DNA from: an uncultured bacterium
Lineage (GTDB): Bacteria > Cyanobacteriota > Vampirovibrionia > Gastranaerophilales > Gastranaerophilaceae
Direction of reading: 5' to 3'
Length of the DNA stretch: 32,387 nt
NCBI GenBank assembly: GCA_949299935.1
Contig: CASGCE010000027.1
Location: 1-32,387, forward strand
Part shown: in pieces, positions 24,915 through 32,387 of the stretch
Position numbering within the stretch: position 1 is the stretch's first letter
How the letters are laid out: the number at the start of each line of letters is the position of its first letter
Program-made: the position numbers and the translations under genes
Notes under the pieces: generated by a model
Database searches by the model: none
The model's input: the letters and a program-made list of their open reading frames with translations, nothing else
Told to the model about the DNA's origin: nothing

Positions 24915-24944
24915 AGGCATTTAGACAGCGATTTTTACATGCAC

Positions 24945-24965
24945 AAGTTCAATAAAAAGTTCAAT
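24945..24965. repeat. Tandem 9-bp direct repeat AAGTTCAAT between divergent promoters
   Basis: Copies at 24945-24953 and 24957-24965, 12 bp apart, about one helical turn. Lying between the two promoters, they are good candidates for a shared activator or repressor site. The core TTGAAC (minus) also occurs twice at 27408-27424. Confidence 0.55.
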
Positions 24966-24977
24966 GCAATTATTGCC

Positions 24978-25009
24978 TTGAAATCGTTGATGGATAAAGT
25001 TTAGACTGC
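24978..25009 (+). promoter_or_regulatory. Rightward late promoter element
   Basis: TTGAAA (24978-24983), 18-nt spacer, TAGACT (25002-25007). It mirrors the leftward element in spacing and sequence (CGTTGA, GTTTA, ACT). The -10 is a weaker sigma70 match, so an activator may be needed. It should drive the terminase and tail genes. Confidence 0.55.
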
Positions 25010-25025
25010 AATATATATGAATTAA

Positions 25026-25045
25026 AAAAGGACACCAGTCCTTTT
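25026..25045 (+). promoter_or_regulatory. Leader hairpin of the rightward transcript
   Basis: Perfect stem AAAAGGAC/GTCCTTTT with loop ACCA, followed by CTTTCGTTT. It looks terminator-like but lies between the promoter and the first gene, so it may attenuate transcription or be only a leader structure. Confidence 0.5.
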
Positions 25046-25081
25046 CTTTCGTTTCATCCTGTTAATAAATAGAGGAGTATT

Positions 25082-25327
25082 ATGAATTTTATTACTCAAA
25101 TTTCCCCGTTAATAGAAAACATTGGTTTTCCTGCACTGGTGTTTGCCATCTGGTATATTTACCACCAATCACAGGTAAAAGCATTTGAAACAATTATTCA
25201 GGACAACTTCGAAATTCTGAAAGATTTGTTGGAAACGAATCAATACCACGCAGCACTTCTTTCAAGAATTGAAAGTAAAATCGACAACAACCTCTGGTGT
25301 CCGATTCTGAAAAAGGAGGTTTCATGA
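25082..25327 (+). CDS. Small single-membrane-segment protein (Mu gp25/DUF2730-like or holin-like topology)
   Basis: 81 residues. A hydrophobic segment at about 15-28 (GFPALVFAIWYIYH) is followed by a helical, coiled-coil-like region (FETIIQDNFEILKDLLETN) and a short tail. AGAGGAG precedes the ATG. In Mu the two small genes before the terminase have this layout, and phage holins of the BhlA type also have it. The position before the terminase makes the first reading slightly better. It is first in the rightward operon. Confidence 0.65.
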   Translation: MNFITQISPLIENIGFPALVFAIWYIYHQSQVKAFETIIQDNFEILKDLLETNQYHAALLSRIESKIDNNLWCPILKKEVS

Positions 25328-25569
25328 ATCCTGAAAGATTGCAATTAAAAGGAATGCTTGCAGAAAGCAAAAAAAACTTCCGTACTTTAGATACGGAAGC
25401 TTCAGGACTTGTTATTTTAATTCGGGCTCTTTTAAATCCATACGAAGATATTAAAAACCTTGATATGGATAAAGTTTCTATTTCAGTAAAAAGGCTCAAA
25501 GAAATAACAGAAGAAATGCAAACTCTCAATGTAAAAATAAAGAAATTGGAGTCTGAATTTGAACAGTAA
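25324..25569 (+). CDS. Small helical protein upstream of terminase (Mu gp26-like position)
   Basis: 81 residues from the ATG at 25324, whose GGAGG ribosome site lies 4-8 nt upstream and which overlaps the previous stop (ATGA). An upstream in-frame ATG at 25297 lies inside the previous gene. The sequence is helical and charged, with a C-terminal coiled coil (SVKRLKEITEEMQTLNVKIK). No catalytic motif is visible. Its place matches the small gene before the terminase pair in Mu; the function is not known to me. Confidence 0.65.
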   Translation: MNPERLQLKGMLAESKKNFRTLDTEASGLVILIRALLNPYEDIKNLDMDKVSISVKRLKEITEEMQTLNVKIKKLESEFEQ

Positions 25570-25993
25570 AAAACAAAGTTTATTATCCGAAGCAGAACGG
25601 CTTTTTATATATGAGTATTTACCTGCCGCTGTTATAGCACGCCAACTAAATCTGAACAGAAAAACAGTAAATACCTGGAGAGCCCAGTATGAATGGGATA
25701 AGAAGCGTGCGGCTTTTTTAAAATCTAAAATGTCATTTCATGAAGAATTATACGAATTTGCCAGAAAAATTATGCATGAAATTTCAGAAGAAATGGATGC
25801 CGGAGAAAAAGTAGATCCGGCAAGAATGAATACTTTGTGCAGATTTATCCCGTTATTCACAACCTCTAAAAAGTATGAGGACACTATAAAGAAAAAAGAG
25901 AAAGAAAGCCCCAAAGGCTTAACACCTGAACTTATTTCTCAAATTGAAGAAGAAATCCTCGGAATAAAACAACCAAATGCCGAACAAGAATAA
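25559..25993 (+). CDS. Small terminase subunit (Mu gp27/DUF1804-like)
   Basis: 144 residues. A helix-turn-helix lies near the N-terminus (about 20-48: LPAAVIARQLNLNRKTVNTWRA), followed by helices and a charged C-terminus. This is the form of small terminase subunits, which recognise the packaging site and recruit the large subunit. It starts at a TTG, with GGAG 8 nt upstream, within the previous gene, and overlaps the large subunit by 17 nt. Confidence 0.82.
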   Translation: MNSKKQSLLSEAERLFIYEYLPAAVIARQLNLNRKTVNTWRAQYEWDKKRAAFLKSKMSFHEELYEFARKIMHEISEEMDAGEKVDPARMNTLCRFIPLFTTSKKYEDTIKKKEKESPKGLTPELISQIEEEILGIKQPNAEQE

Positions 25994-27329
25994 AACCCCG
26001 TTTTTTCTGCCATATCAGTTAAGATGGCTGAACGATAACTCAAAAGTAAAAATATGGGAGAAGTCCCGAAGGGTAGGTGCGACCTACGTTCAAAGCTATG
26101 AAGACGTAAGAGATTGCGTCAAACGCACAGTTCCTGCTGTTTGGTTTTCATCAGCAGATGAGTCCGCCGCTCGTGAGTACATTGATTATTGCAAAATATG
26201 GGCGAATTTATTTAATGTTGCCGCAAAAGACCTTGGCGAACAGGTCTTGGATAAAGAAAAAGATGTCAAAGCATACGTTATTGCTTTTTCAAACGGCACA
26301 AAAATTCACGCATTATCTTCAAATCCTAAAGGTTTCAGGAGTAAAGGCGGAAAAGTTGTACTTGATGAATTTGCATTCCACAACAACCCTGCTGAACTCT
26401 GGAAAGCAGCACGACCTTGTATCACTTGGGGATATCCGCTAAGGATTCTCTCTACACACAATGGTCAAAGCTGTTTGTACTACAAATTTTTAGATCAGGT
26501 AGAAAAAGGCAAACTAAACTGGTCGCATCACAAAACTCCGATTCAGCTTGCAGTAGATGAGGGCTTGATTGATAAAATCTACGGCAGAGCAACAACACAG
26601 ACGGAACGTGAAGAATGGTTAAATGAAGAACGCAAAAACTGTTTTGATGAATACACCTGGTTACAGGAATATTGCTGTGTTGCGATTGACGAAGCGTGTG
26701 CATTTCTTCCTTATGAATTAATTTCAGCCTGTGAGATGCCGGATGTTTTAAAATCGCTTGATGAGATAAAACATGACCTGTATGTCGGGATTGATATAGG
26801 CAGACGAAAAGATTTAACCGTTATCTGGTGTTTGGAACGGTTTGAAAATTCAAAATTCACAAGAAAAGTTAAAGTCTTAGAAAAAACACCGTTTCATATC
26901 CAGTACGAAATAATCTCAGAAATTCTAAGACATCCGAAACTCCGCAGATGCTGTATAGATTCAACAGGTATCGGAATGCAGTTAGCGGAAACAGCTCAAA
27001 GAGATTTCGGTAAATACAGAGTTGAAGCTGTAATGTTCACGAATAAATCAAAAGAGGAGATGGCGTTTAATTTAAGAACCAATTTTGAAGATAAATCAGT
27101 CTTTATTCCGCCTGACCATGATATTCGTGAAGATTTACACTCAATCAGAAGAGTTGCCACAAAAGCAGGAAATATCCGCTTTGATGCAGATACAGCAGAA
27201 GTCAACGGACACGCTGACAGGTTCTGGGCATTAGCTCTCGCTCTAATCGCCTGCTATGTCCCGTATTCCCCTGTAGAAATCGAAACAAGAAGAAGATATG
27301 AAACATTAAAAATGACTGAAAATTTCTAG
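25977..27329 (+). CDS. Large terminase subunit (Mu gp28-like)
   Basis: 450 residues. The ATPase part has a variant Walker A (EKSRRVGATY, 28-37), Walker B KVVLDE (126-131) and coupling motif LSTHNG (158-163). The C-terminal RNase H-like nuclease part has Asp in VGIDIGRRKDL (D273), IDSTGIG (D328) and HADRFWALALAL (D413 or D414). It cuts and pumps DNA into the prohead through the portal. The start lies within the small subunit gene. Unlike Mu, the portal is not downstream but on the opposite operon. Confidence 0.92.
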   Translation: MPNKNKTPFFLPYQLRWLNDNSKVKIWEKSRRVGATYVQSYEDVRDCVKRTVPAVWFSSADESAAREYIDYCKIWANLFNVAAKDLGEQVLDKEKDVKAYVIAFSNGTKIHALSSNPKGFRSKGGKVVLDEFAFHNNPAELWKAARPCITWGYPLRILSTHNGQSCLYYKFLDQVEKGKLNWSHHKTPIQLAVDEGLIDKIYGRATTQTEREEWLNEERKNCFDEYTWLQEYCCVAIDEACAFLPYELISACEMPDVLKSLDEIKHDLYVGIDIGRRKDLTVIWCLERFENSKFTRKVKVLEKTPFHIQYEIISEILRHPKLRRCCIDSTGIGMQLAETAQRDFGKYRVEAVMFTNKSKEEMAFNLRTNFEDKSVFIPPDHDIREDLHSIRRVATKAGNIRFDADTAEVNGHADRFWALALALIACYVPYSPVEIETRRRYETLKMTENF

Positions 27330-27404
27330 GAACGATTTTAAGCCGTTTAAATTTACTCAGACGATAATTTATACCACCCCCGACAGAAAAATTTAATACA
27401 GACG

Positions 27405-27424
27405 TTTTTGAACACTTTTTGAAC
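27405..27424 (+). promoter_or_regulatory. Tandem TTTTTGAAC repeat upstream of the tail chaperone gene
   Basis: Copies at 27405-27413 and 27416-27424, 11 bp apart, in the 142-nt gap between terminase and chaperone. The TTGAAC core is that of the repeats between the divergent promoters. A -10-like GAAAAT lies at 27432-27437. This could be a second regulated promoter; evidence is modest. Confidence 0.35.
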
Positions 27425-27471
27425 GGGGTCAGAAAATAATTTGAATACCAAAAATTTAGGAGACAAAATTT

Positions 27472-27798
27472 ATGCCAAAAGAATTAACATTACCATCCGG
27501 GAAAATTGCAATTATTGAAAAGGGCAAAGGCAAAGATTTATTGCAGGCTCAAATTAAAGCAAAGACTTCGGATGAAATCCCCTACGCACTTATAGCCGAA
27601 CTTGTTGAAATTGACGGACAAAAACTCGTTTATGAGGATATCCTTGAACTCGATTTGGAAGATGTTATTGCACTACAAGGTGAAATTTCGGGAAAGTTTC
27701 AGACAGTTCAGGCAAAAGAAATACAGACGAAAGAAGAAAAAACGGAGATAGTGACTCCGCTGACATCTGCACTTACCTCCCCGACAGCCAAAGCATAA
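27472..27798 (+). CDS. Tail assembly chaperone, short form (phage tail assembly protein, gp41/E-like)
   Basis: 108 residues. The N-terminal MPKELTLPSGKIAIIEKGKGK and the pattern of EIPYALIAELVEIDGQKL and LDLEDVIALQGEISGKF fit the tail assembly chaperones of Mu/P2-type phages. The last 25 residues are low in complexity (TPLTSALTSPTAKA), as expected beyond a frameshift point. AGGAG lies 9 nt before the ATG. It is followed directly by a -1 frame that continues the protein, and then by the tape measure gene, the standard arrangement for this family. Confidence 0.8.
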   Translation: MPKELTLPSGKIAIIEKGKGKDLLQAQIKAKTSDEIPYALIAELVEIDGQKLVYEDILELDLEDVIALQGEISGKFQTVQAKEIQTKEEKTEIVTPLTSALTSPTAKA

Positions 27799-27941
27799 TC
27801 CATTTATGTAAAATAACTGGATGGCAATATTCTGAAATTTGCGAAATGCCAATCCCAACACTTGCCTACTGGTGCAACCAAGCCATTAAATACACAAATA
27901 ACCATAATGAAAGCCTGAACGAATGCTTGACACAATGCTGA
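27741..27941 (+). CDS. Tail assembly chaperone, -1 frameshift extension (GpE-like)
   Basis: In the -1 frame the chaperone gene stays open from 27684 to TGA at 27939-27941, with no ATG, GTG or TTG in range to start it alone. The reading DSADICTYLPDSQSIIHL, then KITGWQYSEICEMPIPTL and AYWCNQAIK resembles the E' part of P2-type chaperones. The only strong run in range is A6-C (27737-27743, codons GAA AAA ACG); slipping there would give a 156-residue fusion (90 + 66). The frame overlaps the tape measure start. The exact slip site is unproved. Confidence 0.65.
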   Translation, partial: NGDSDSADICTYLPDSQSIIHLCKITGWQYSEICEMPIPTLAYWCNQAIKYTNNHNESLNECLTQC

Positions 27942-30358
27942 AAGTATCATTAACGCTCGTTGCCTTTGATAAAATGTCAAAGGTTATTCGTGATGCTGTC
28001 AACAAATCCAATGATGAGTTTGATAAACTTCAGCGAGAAATAAAAGATACATCTGAAATGCTTGACAGATTAGGTCAGAATATGACCAAAATCGGAGCAG
28101 GTCTTACGGCAGTAGGCGGCGGTCTTGCATATAAATTAGGGATTACGGAGGCAATTCCCGAAGCATTCCAGATGGAACACCGTTTAAGAGAGCTTGGAAA
28201 TGTCGGACAATTATCCGCAAAACAATTAGAGGATATGGATAAACGGCTTGCATCAATATCCCGTTATACAAACCAGATGAGACCTGAAATTGCAGAAGGT
28301 TTGAATGTTCTTGTTGCATCCGGAATTGATCCGACTAAAGCCCTTGATTATATGAATGTAATCGGAAGAACCGCAACAGGAGAACAAGCTGTAATTGAAG
28401 ATATTTCACGAACAGCGTTTTCAGTTACTGATAACCTCAAAGTTCCTATTTCTGAACTCGGAAAATCTATGGACATCCTTGCAATGTCAGGGAAAGAGGG
28501 CAGATTTGAATTAAAAGATATGGCAGCGGCATTTCCGAGTTTAACGGCAGGTGCGGCTATGCTTGGGATGAAAGGTACTCCGGCTGTTGCATCTTTAGGT
28601 GCAGCACTGCAAGTTGCAATGAAAGGTGCCGGCGAGGCATCTGAGGCAGCAAACAACTTAGAAAACTTTATTCAAAAAGTTACTTCTCCACTTGCAGTAA
28701 AGAACTTTGAGGAGGTTTTCGGAGTCAATCTCAAACAGGTTCTTTTAGATGCTGCCGCTCAAGGGCGGGATCCCATCTTAGAAGTTATTGAAATGATGAA
28801 TGAACTCTCCGGCGGAGATGTGTTCAAGGTTTCGGAAGTCTTTCAGGATAAACAGGTTTTAAATTTCATAAAACCTATGATGCAGAACCTTGATGAATAC
28901 AAAAGGATAAAAACATCTGCATTAAGTGCCGAGGGCGTTGTTGATTCCGACTTTGAACACATGATGGAAACAACAAACGAGCAGTTCAAACTCTTAAAAA
29001 TTAATATGAAAGAGCTTGTATTTCCGCATCTGCACGAACCTATACAAAAAATTAATGAATTACTAACTAAAATAAACAACAATCCATTACTTCAAAAAGG
29101 CTTGTTTGGTGCAATTATAGGCACAATCGGCTTAGGAATTCTTCTTACAACTCTTGGCACTGCAACAATAATTATCGGCAAATTTGTCGGAATGTATGGC
29201 AAATTCTTGGGTTACGCTCGTGATTTAAGTCCTGTTCTTGCAAGAAATGCAGTTCTTTTATTGCAAAATGCAGGTTTAACAAGTTCTGCTCATAGTCTTG
29301 ATACTGTGTTTAATGTTCTTAAATCAGGAAATAAACTCGGGTTGAATTTACCAAAACATTTTTCTTTAGGAGTAGGTGCAGATATACGAAGAATCGACAA
29401 TAATTTAAGAGACGTGTTCAAAGCTATGCCGGGCAATATTTCTAAATCATCCATTGCTCTCAAAGATTGGACTGTTACTTCGATAAAAGCAATGCCAACT
29501 AATTTTATAAACGGCTTAAAGGCGTTCAAAACAGGTTTTTTAAGTATTCCAAACCTGATAAAAAATGCGATTATTGCATTCAGAGCATTTTCTGTTACTT
29601 TGCTTACATCTCCTCTCGGTTGGATTGCTCTTGCTATCGGTGTTGTTGCCCTTGTTATTTACAAATACTGGAAACCAATTAGCGGTTTCTTTAAAGGTAT
29701 GTGGCAAGGTCTCCAAGAGGGTTTACAACCGTTGATGCCGCTATTCCAAAGAATGGGGAAAGCACTCTCGCCTATTCTTGCCCCTATAAAAGCCATTGTT
29801 GATTGGTTCAAAAAACTAATCAAACCTGTTGAAGATACAGGCGGAGCAGCCGAAAAAATGGGCGTTCGCTTCGGTAAAGCTATTGCCAATATTATTGTAA
29901 AAATAGTCGAGCTAATAACCAAAGTTTTTGAATTTGGCAGAAAAATAGGTGATATGCTAGCAAACGGAATATTATCCAAACTTGGGAAAACAAAGGAAGC
30001 AATCGGTAAACACGCACAAATTATACGAGACCACCTGCCTCATTCTCCTGCCAAAACTGGGCCGCTTAAAGATTTGCACAAAGTAAAAATTGTTGAAACT
30101 ATTGCATCAACATTAAAACCTCTGCCGTTAATGAATGCAATGAATAAGACCTTGGGAGTATTTTCAGGAGGGTTCAAAGCCAACGTGCGAGGTCGCTCAT
30201 CTGCACCGGCATCCATTGTTGTAACCTATAACCCCACAATCACAATTTCAGGAACTGAGTCAAAAGAAGAATTTTTGAAAATGCTCAAAAAACACAAAGA
30301 TGAAGTTGTGAACATTATTAAAAGGGAGTTTGAACGGAAGGAACGTGTTGCGTATTAA
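27923..30358 (+). CDS. Tail tape measure protein
   Basis: 811 residues, the longest gene of the tail operon. A helical N-terminus (VIRDAVNKSNDEFDKLQREI) is followed by a Gly/Ala-rich region of TP901 tape-measure type (KIGAGLTAVGGGLAY, LGAALQVAMKGAGEASEAANN). Two hydrophobic spans lie near 393-420 (GAIIGTIGLGILLTTLGTAT) and 562-582 (LGWIALAIGVVALVIYKYW), and the C-terminus has HSPAKTGPLKDL. Its length sets tail length, and the hydrophobic parts may enter the membrane at infection. The start is ATG 27923 or 27935; the latter overlaps the chaperone extension stop (ATGCTGA). Confidence 0.9.
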   Translation: MLDTMLKVSLTLVAFDKMSKVIRDAVNKSNDEFDKLQREIKDTSEMLDRLGQNMTKIGAGLTAVGGGLAYKLGITEAIPEAFQMEHRLRELGNVGQLSAKQLEDMDKRLASISRYTNQMRPEIAEGLNVLVASGIDPTKALDYMNVIGRTATGEQAVIEDISRTAFSVTDNLKVPISELGKSMDILAMSGKEGRFELKDMAAAFPSLTAGAAMLGMKGTPAVASLGAALQVAMKGAGEASEAANNLENFIQKVTSPLAVKNFEEVFGVNLKQVLLDAAAQGRDPILEVIEMMNELSGGDVFKVSEVFQDKQVLNFIKPMMQNLDEYKRIKTSALSAEGVVDSDFEHMMETTNEQFKLLKINMKELVFPHLHEPIQKINELLTKINNNPLLQKGLFGAIIGTIGLGILLTTLGTATIIIGKFVGMYGKFLGYARDLSPVLARNAVLLLQNAGLTSSAHSLDTVFNVLKSGNKLGLNLPKHFSLGVGADIRRIDNNLRDVFKAMPGNISKSSIALKDWTVTSIKAMPTNFINGLKAFKTGFLSIPNLIKNAIIAFRAFSVTLLTSPLGWIALAIGVVALVIYKYWKPISGFFKGMWQGLQEGLQPLMPLFQRMGKALSPILAPIKAIVDWFKKLIKPVEDTGGAAEKMGVRFGKAIANIIVKIVELITKVFEFGRKIGDMLANGILSKLGKTKEAIGKHAQIIRDHLPHSPAKTGPLKDLHKVKIVETIASTLKPLPLMNAMNKTLGVFSGGFKANVRGRSSAPASIVVTYNPTITISGTESKEEFLKMLKKHKDEVVNIIKREFERKERVAY

Positions 30359-30370
30359 GGAGTTTTGAAA

Positions 30371-30790
30371 TTGTTTGCTCAACTTGGAGACATAAAATTT
30401 GAACTAATAACTTATTTCAACGGTTTAAATGAAACCGTATCCTACAATTACGCTCAACACGAACGTATTGAAAACAAACCCATTCTGCAATTTTTAGGAA
30501 AGAATTTGCAGGAAGAAAATATAAAGTTAAACTTCCACCGCAATTTCTGTGTGCCGGAAGATGAGATAAAAAACTTGAAAGATGTCGCAGATGCGGCAAC
30601 CCCTTTGAAATTTATCAAAGGAAACGGTGAATATGTCGGAGTTTTCGTCATTGATGAAATCGGACAAACCACAGAACAAGCCTCGCCGGAGGGTGATTTA
30701 ATGTCGGTTCAGGTTGATATCCGATTAAGAGAATACACCGGAAAAATTCCTGAAGACAAACAGGAACAGAAAGGATTTAAAAAGAAATGA
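30371..30790 (+). CDS. U: Tail protein U (P2 gpU-like)
   Basis: 139 residues. FAQLGDIKFELITYFNGL, SYNYAQHERIENKPILQFLG and NFHRNFCVPEDEI are typical of P2 gpU, which completes the tail at the head-proximal end. The start TTG at 30371 has GGAG 8 nt upstream; a TTG at 30365 is only 2 nt from it. The TAG/TGA-type stop overlaps the next ATG (AAATGACG). Confidence 0.88.
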   Translation: MFAQLGDIKFELITYFNGLNETVSYNYAQHERIENKPILQFLGKNLQEENIKLNFHRNFCVPEDEIKNLKDVADAATPLKFIKGNGEYVGVFVIDEIGQTTEQASPEGDLMSVQVDIRLREYTGKIPEDKQEQKGFKKK

Positions 30791-31005
30791 CGGAGGAGTT
30801 CTATTCCTATATCACTCGTGACGGAGACCGTTGGGATATGATTTCACAAAAATATTACAGCACCCCTAATTTGTATGAAGAGATTATAAAAGCAAACCCG
30901 GAAATCCCGATTGAACCTGTCTTGGATGCAGGAATAAAACTCAAAATTCCTGTCCTTGAAGAATCCGAAACAATACAATTTGAACTACCACCTTGGAAGA
31001 AATAA
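30787..31005 (+). CDS. X: Tail protein X (P2 gpX-like)
   Basis: 72 residues, the usual length. YITRDGDRWDMISQKYYSTP and LYEEIIKANPEIP match the LysM-like P2 gpX family, a small tail protein that may bind peptidoglycan or the baseplate hub. The ATG overlaps the U stop. It is followed 1 nt later by gpD, the P2 order U-X-D. Confidence 0.88.
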   Translation: MTEEFYSYITRDGDRWDMISQKYYSTPNLYEEIIKANPEIPIEPVLDAGIKLKIPVLEESETIQFELPPWKK

Positions 31006-31006
31006 T

Positions 31007-31975
31007 ATGTTAGTACCAATATTTGAATTATTCTACGAACAGAAAAATATTACTAAAGATGTTTCTCCGTATGTTACTTCTATTGAGTACACTGACGTTG
31101 AACATGGAGAGTCTGACGAACTTCAGATAACCTTTGAGGATTCTGAAAAACTCTGGCAAGGCTCTTGGATTCCGACAAAAGGCGATTCTTTGCGTGCATA
31201 TATAGGTTACGAGGCGGAAAAACTTTTGAATTGCGGAGTTTTTGAAATTGACGAACTTGAATACGACACTCCGCCGGATGTTATAACTGTAAAAGGACTT
31301 GCAACCGGGATTAAAAAGCCTTTAAGACAAAAGAATTCTCAAGGTTATGAGAACAGAACACTAAAACAAATAGCAAAAGAGATTGCAGATAAGCATGGAT
31401 ACACGCTTGTCGGCGAGATTGAAGATGTAAGAGTTGACAGAATTACACAAAATCAAGAAAGAGATTTGACATTTCTCACAAAACTAGCAGAACAGTATGG
31501 TTACATCTTTAAAATAGCTGAAAATAATCTTGTTTTCTATGATGTACAAAAACTCAAAGGTGCAAAATCCACTCAAATATTCTATAAATCCGATTTGCTG
31601 CATATAAATCTTAGAGAAAAAACTTCTCAAAAATATAAAGCAGTTCAAGTTACTTATTTCAGCCCGAAAAAGAAAAAGGCAGTTAAAGCAACAGCAAGAA
31701 ATGAAAATGTCAAAAAAGGTGATACTTTAAAAATTACCGTTCGTTGTTCAGATAGAAAGCAAGCTATTGCGAAAGCAAAAGCAGCATTAAACACTGCTGA
31801 TGATAAAATAGAAGGCTCTCTTGAATTTACAGGAAATCCGTATTTGATAGCAGGTTCAAATATTGAACTAAAGGGAGTCGGACATTTTTCAGGTAAATAT
31901 CACATTAAGCAAGCCCGGCATGTGATAGACAGGGCAAGCGGTTACAAGACTTATTGTGAGGTCGTATCATGCTAA
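31007..31975 (+). CDS. D: Baseplate hub protein D (P2 gpD-like)
   Basis: 322 residues from the ATG at 31007, with GGAAG 9 nt upstream; an ATG at 30956 lies inside gpX. The sequence shows SIEYTDVEHGESDELQITF, FEIDELEYDTPPDVITVKG and QNQERDLTFLTKLAEQYGY, as in P2 gpD (late control D family), which forms the central hub of contractile baseplates. The stop overlaps the gpV start (ATGCTAA). Confidence 0.9.
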   Translation: MLVPIFELFYEQKNITKDVSPYVTSIEYTDVEHGESDELQITFEDSEKLWQGSWIPTKGDSLRAYIGYEAEKLLNCGVFEIDELEYDTPPDVITVKGLATGIKKPLRQKNSQGYENRTLKQIAKEIADKHGYTLVGEIEDVRVDRITQNQERDLTFLTKLAEQYGYIFKIAENNLVFYDVQKLKGAKSTQIFYKSDLLHINLREKTSQKYKAVQVTYFSPKKKKAVKATARNENVKKGDTLKITVRCSDRKQAIAKAKAALNTADDKIEGSLEFTGNPYLIAGSNIELKGVGHFSGKYHIKQARHVIDRASGYKTYCEVVSC

Positions 31976-32387
31976 GATTTGGAATTGTATCACAAATTGA
32001 TCCCATAAACGTTCAGGCACGTGTAAGTTTTGAAGATGACGAGTCAACATCATACTGGCTTCCTGTTCTTCAAACAAAAACATTGAAAGATAAATTTTAT
32101 GCAATGCCGGATATCGGAGAGCAGGTTGCTTGCCTTATGGATGAAAACTCTGAAGACGGAGTAATCTTAGGTGCAATTTATTCAACTGAAGATGTTCCGG
32201 CTGTAACTTCCGAAAAACAGATTTCACTCAATTTAGAAAACAATTCGCTGATTAATATTGATAAAGAAACCAACTCTTTGAATATAACCTTTGAAAACAT
32301 TAATTTAAACGGCAATATTAATCACACTGGAAAGCTGATTAATACAGACGGTATTAAATCAAATTCCGATATTACGGACAAAACCTC
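31969..32387 (+). CDS. V: Baseplate assembly/spike protein V (P2 gpV-like), cut at the window edge
   Basis: The frame opens at ATG 31969 and runs off the right edge; 139 codons are visible. MLRFGIVSQIDPINVQARVS, WLPVLQTKTLKDKFYAMPDIGEQV and GVILGAIYS are the OB-fold of the gpV spike family, followed by the start of a beta-rich region (NLENNSLINIDKETNSLNI). It would punch the cell envelope. The remaining baseplate and fibre genes should follow outside. Confidence 0.9.
   Translation, partial: MLRFGIVSQIDPINVQARVSFEDDESTSYWLPVLQTKTLKDKFYAMPDIGEQVACLMDENSEDGVILGAIYSTEDVPAVTSEKQISLNLENNSLINIDKETNSLNITFENINLNGNINHTGKLINTDGIKSNSDITDKT

Noticed and set aside
24939-25004. 21-codon frame ATGCACAAG... 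between the late promoters
   Set aside because: No ribosome site, and it overlaps the direct repeat and the rightward promoter.
13357-32387. A Mu-type transposing phage
   Set aside because: No MuA/MuB-like gene is visible; a tyrosine recombinase is present, though the early region may be outside the window.
1-32387. CRISPR array or tRNA/rRNA genes
   Set aside because: No regularly spaced repeats of CRISPR size and no recognisable tRNA or rRNA sequence were seen on reading both strands.

Overview
The window is AT-rich and falls into three blocks: a short, very AT-rich flank with a two-gene helicase/nucleotidyltransferase module (1-4426), a surface-glycan operon (4544-12980), and a large part of a contractile-tailed Mu/P2-type prophage (about 13357 to the right edge, where it runs off). 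The glycan block looks clearly more AT-rich than the prophage by eye; I did not compute GC. A GT9 LPS-type heptosyltransferase points to a Gram-negative cell envelope. Low GC, an FrhB-polysaccharide pyruvyl transferase fusion and a CDP-glycerol-type pathway fit a gut-associated low-GC Gram-negative lineage (for example Gastranaerophilales or Elusimicrobiota), but no marker gene fixes the taxon.

Left flank: two fragments of a small hypothetical family share a 61-bp repeat. Then, both on the minus strand, come a DEAD/DEAH-type helicase with its own sigma70-like promoter and a protein that joins an MNT-type nucleotidyltransferase domain to a PD-(D/E)XK-like nuclease domain. The pair looks like a candidate defence module.

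Glycan operon (minus strand, promoter near 12951-12980): heptosyltransferase, two-domain glycosyltransferase, CDP-glycerol glycerophosphotransferase-like protein, class V aminotransferase, TagD-like cytidylyltransferase, hexapeptide acetyltransferase, and an Fe-S/FrhB protein fused to a polysaccharide pyruvyl transferase. Stops and starts overlap or nearly touch, as expected for one transcript. The middle three genes could make and transfer a CDP-activated (amino)polyol phosphate onto the glycan.

Prophage: a 180-residue tyrosine recombinase sits beside an intergenic region holding three copies of a 22-bp dyad. The structural genes form two divergent late operons. The leftward one reads protease/scaffold, capsid, small head proteins, DUF1320, gp37, sheath, a small Cys protein, tube, portal, two DNA-modification-type genes, gpF, Dam, gpG, integrase. 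The rightward one reads two small proteins, small and large terminase, tail chaperone (with a -1 frameshift extension), tape measure, U, X, D, V. Head, packaging and portal genes are Mu-like, while the tail genes are P2-like. The two operons start from a matched pair of divergent promoter elements (24856-24914 and 24978-25036) with the same spacing of -35-like, -10-like and leader sequences. No Mu-type transposase genes are visible.

Most notable: the candidate defence pair, the mirror-image late promoters, the frameshift chaperone, an 87-bp GC-rich hairpin element supplying the stop codon of gpF, and a 59-residue four-cysteine protein between sheath and tube.
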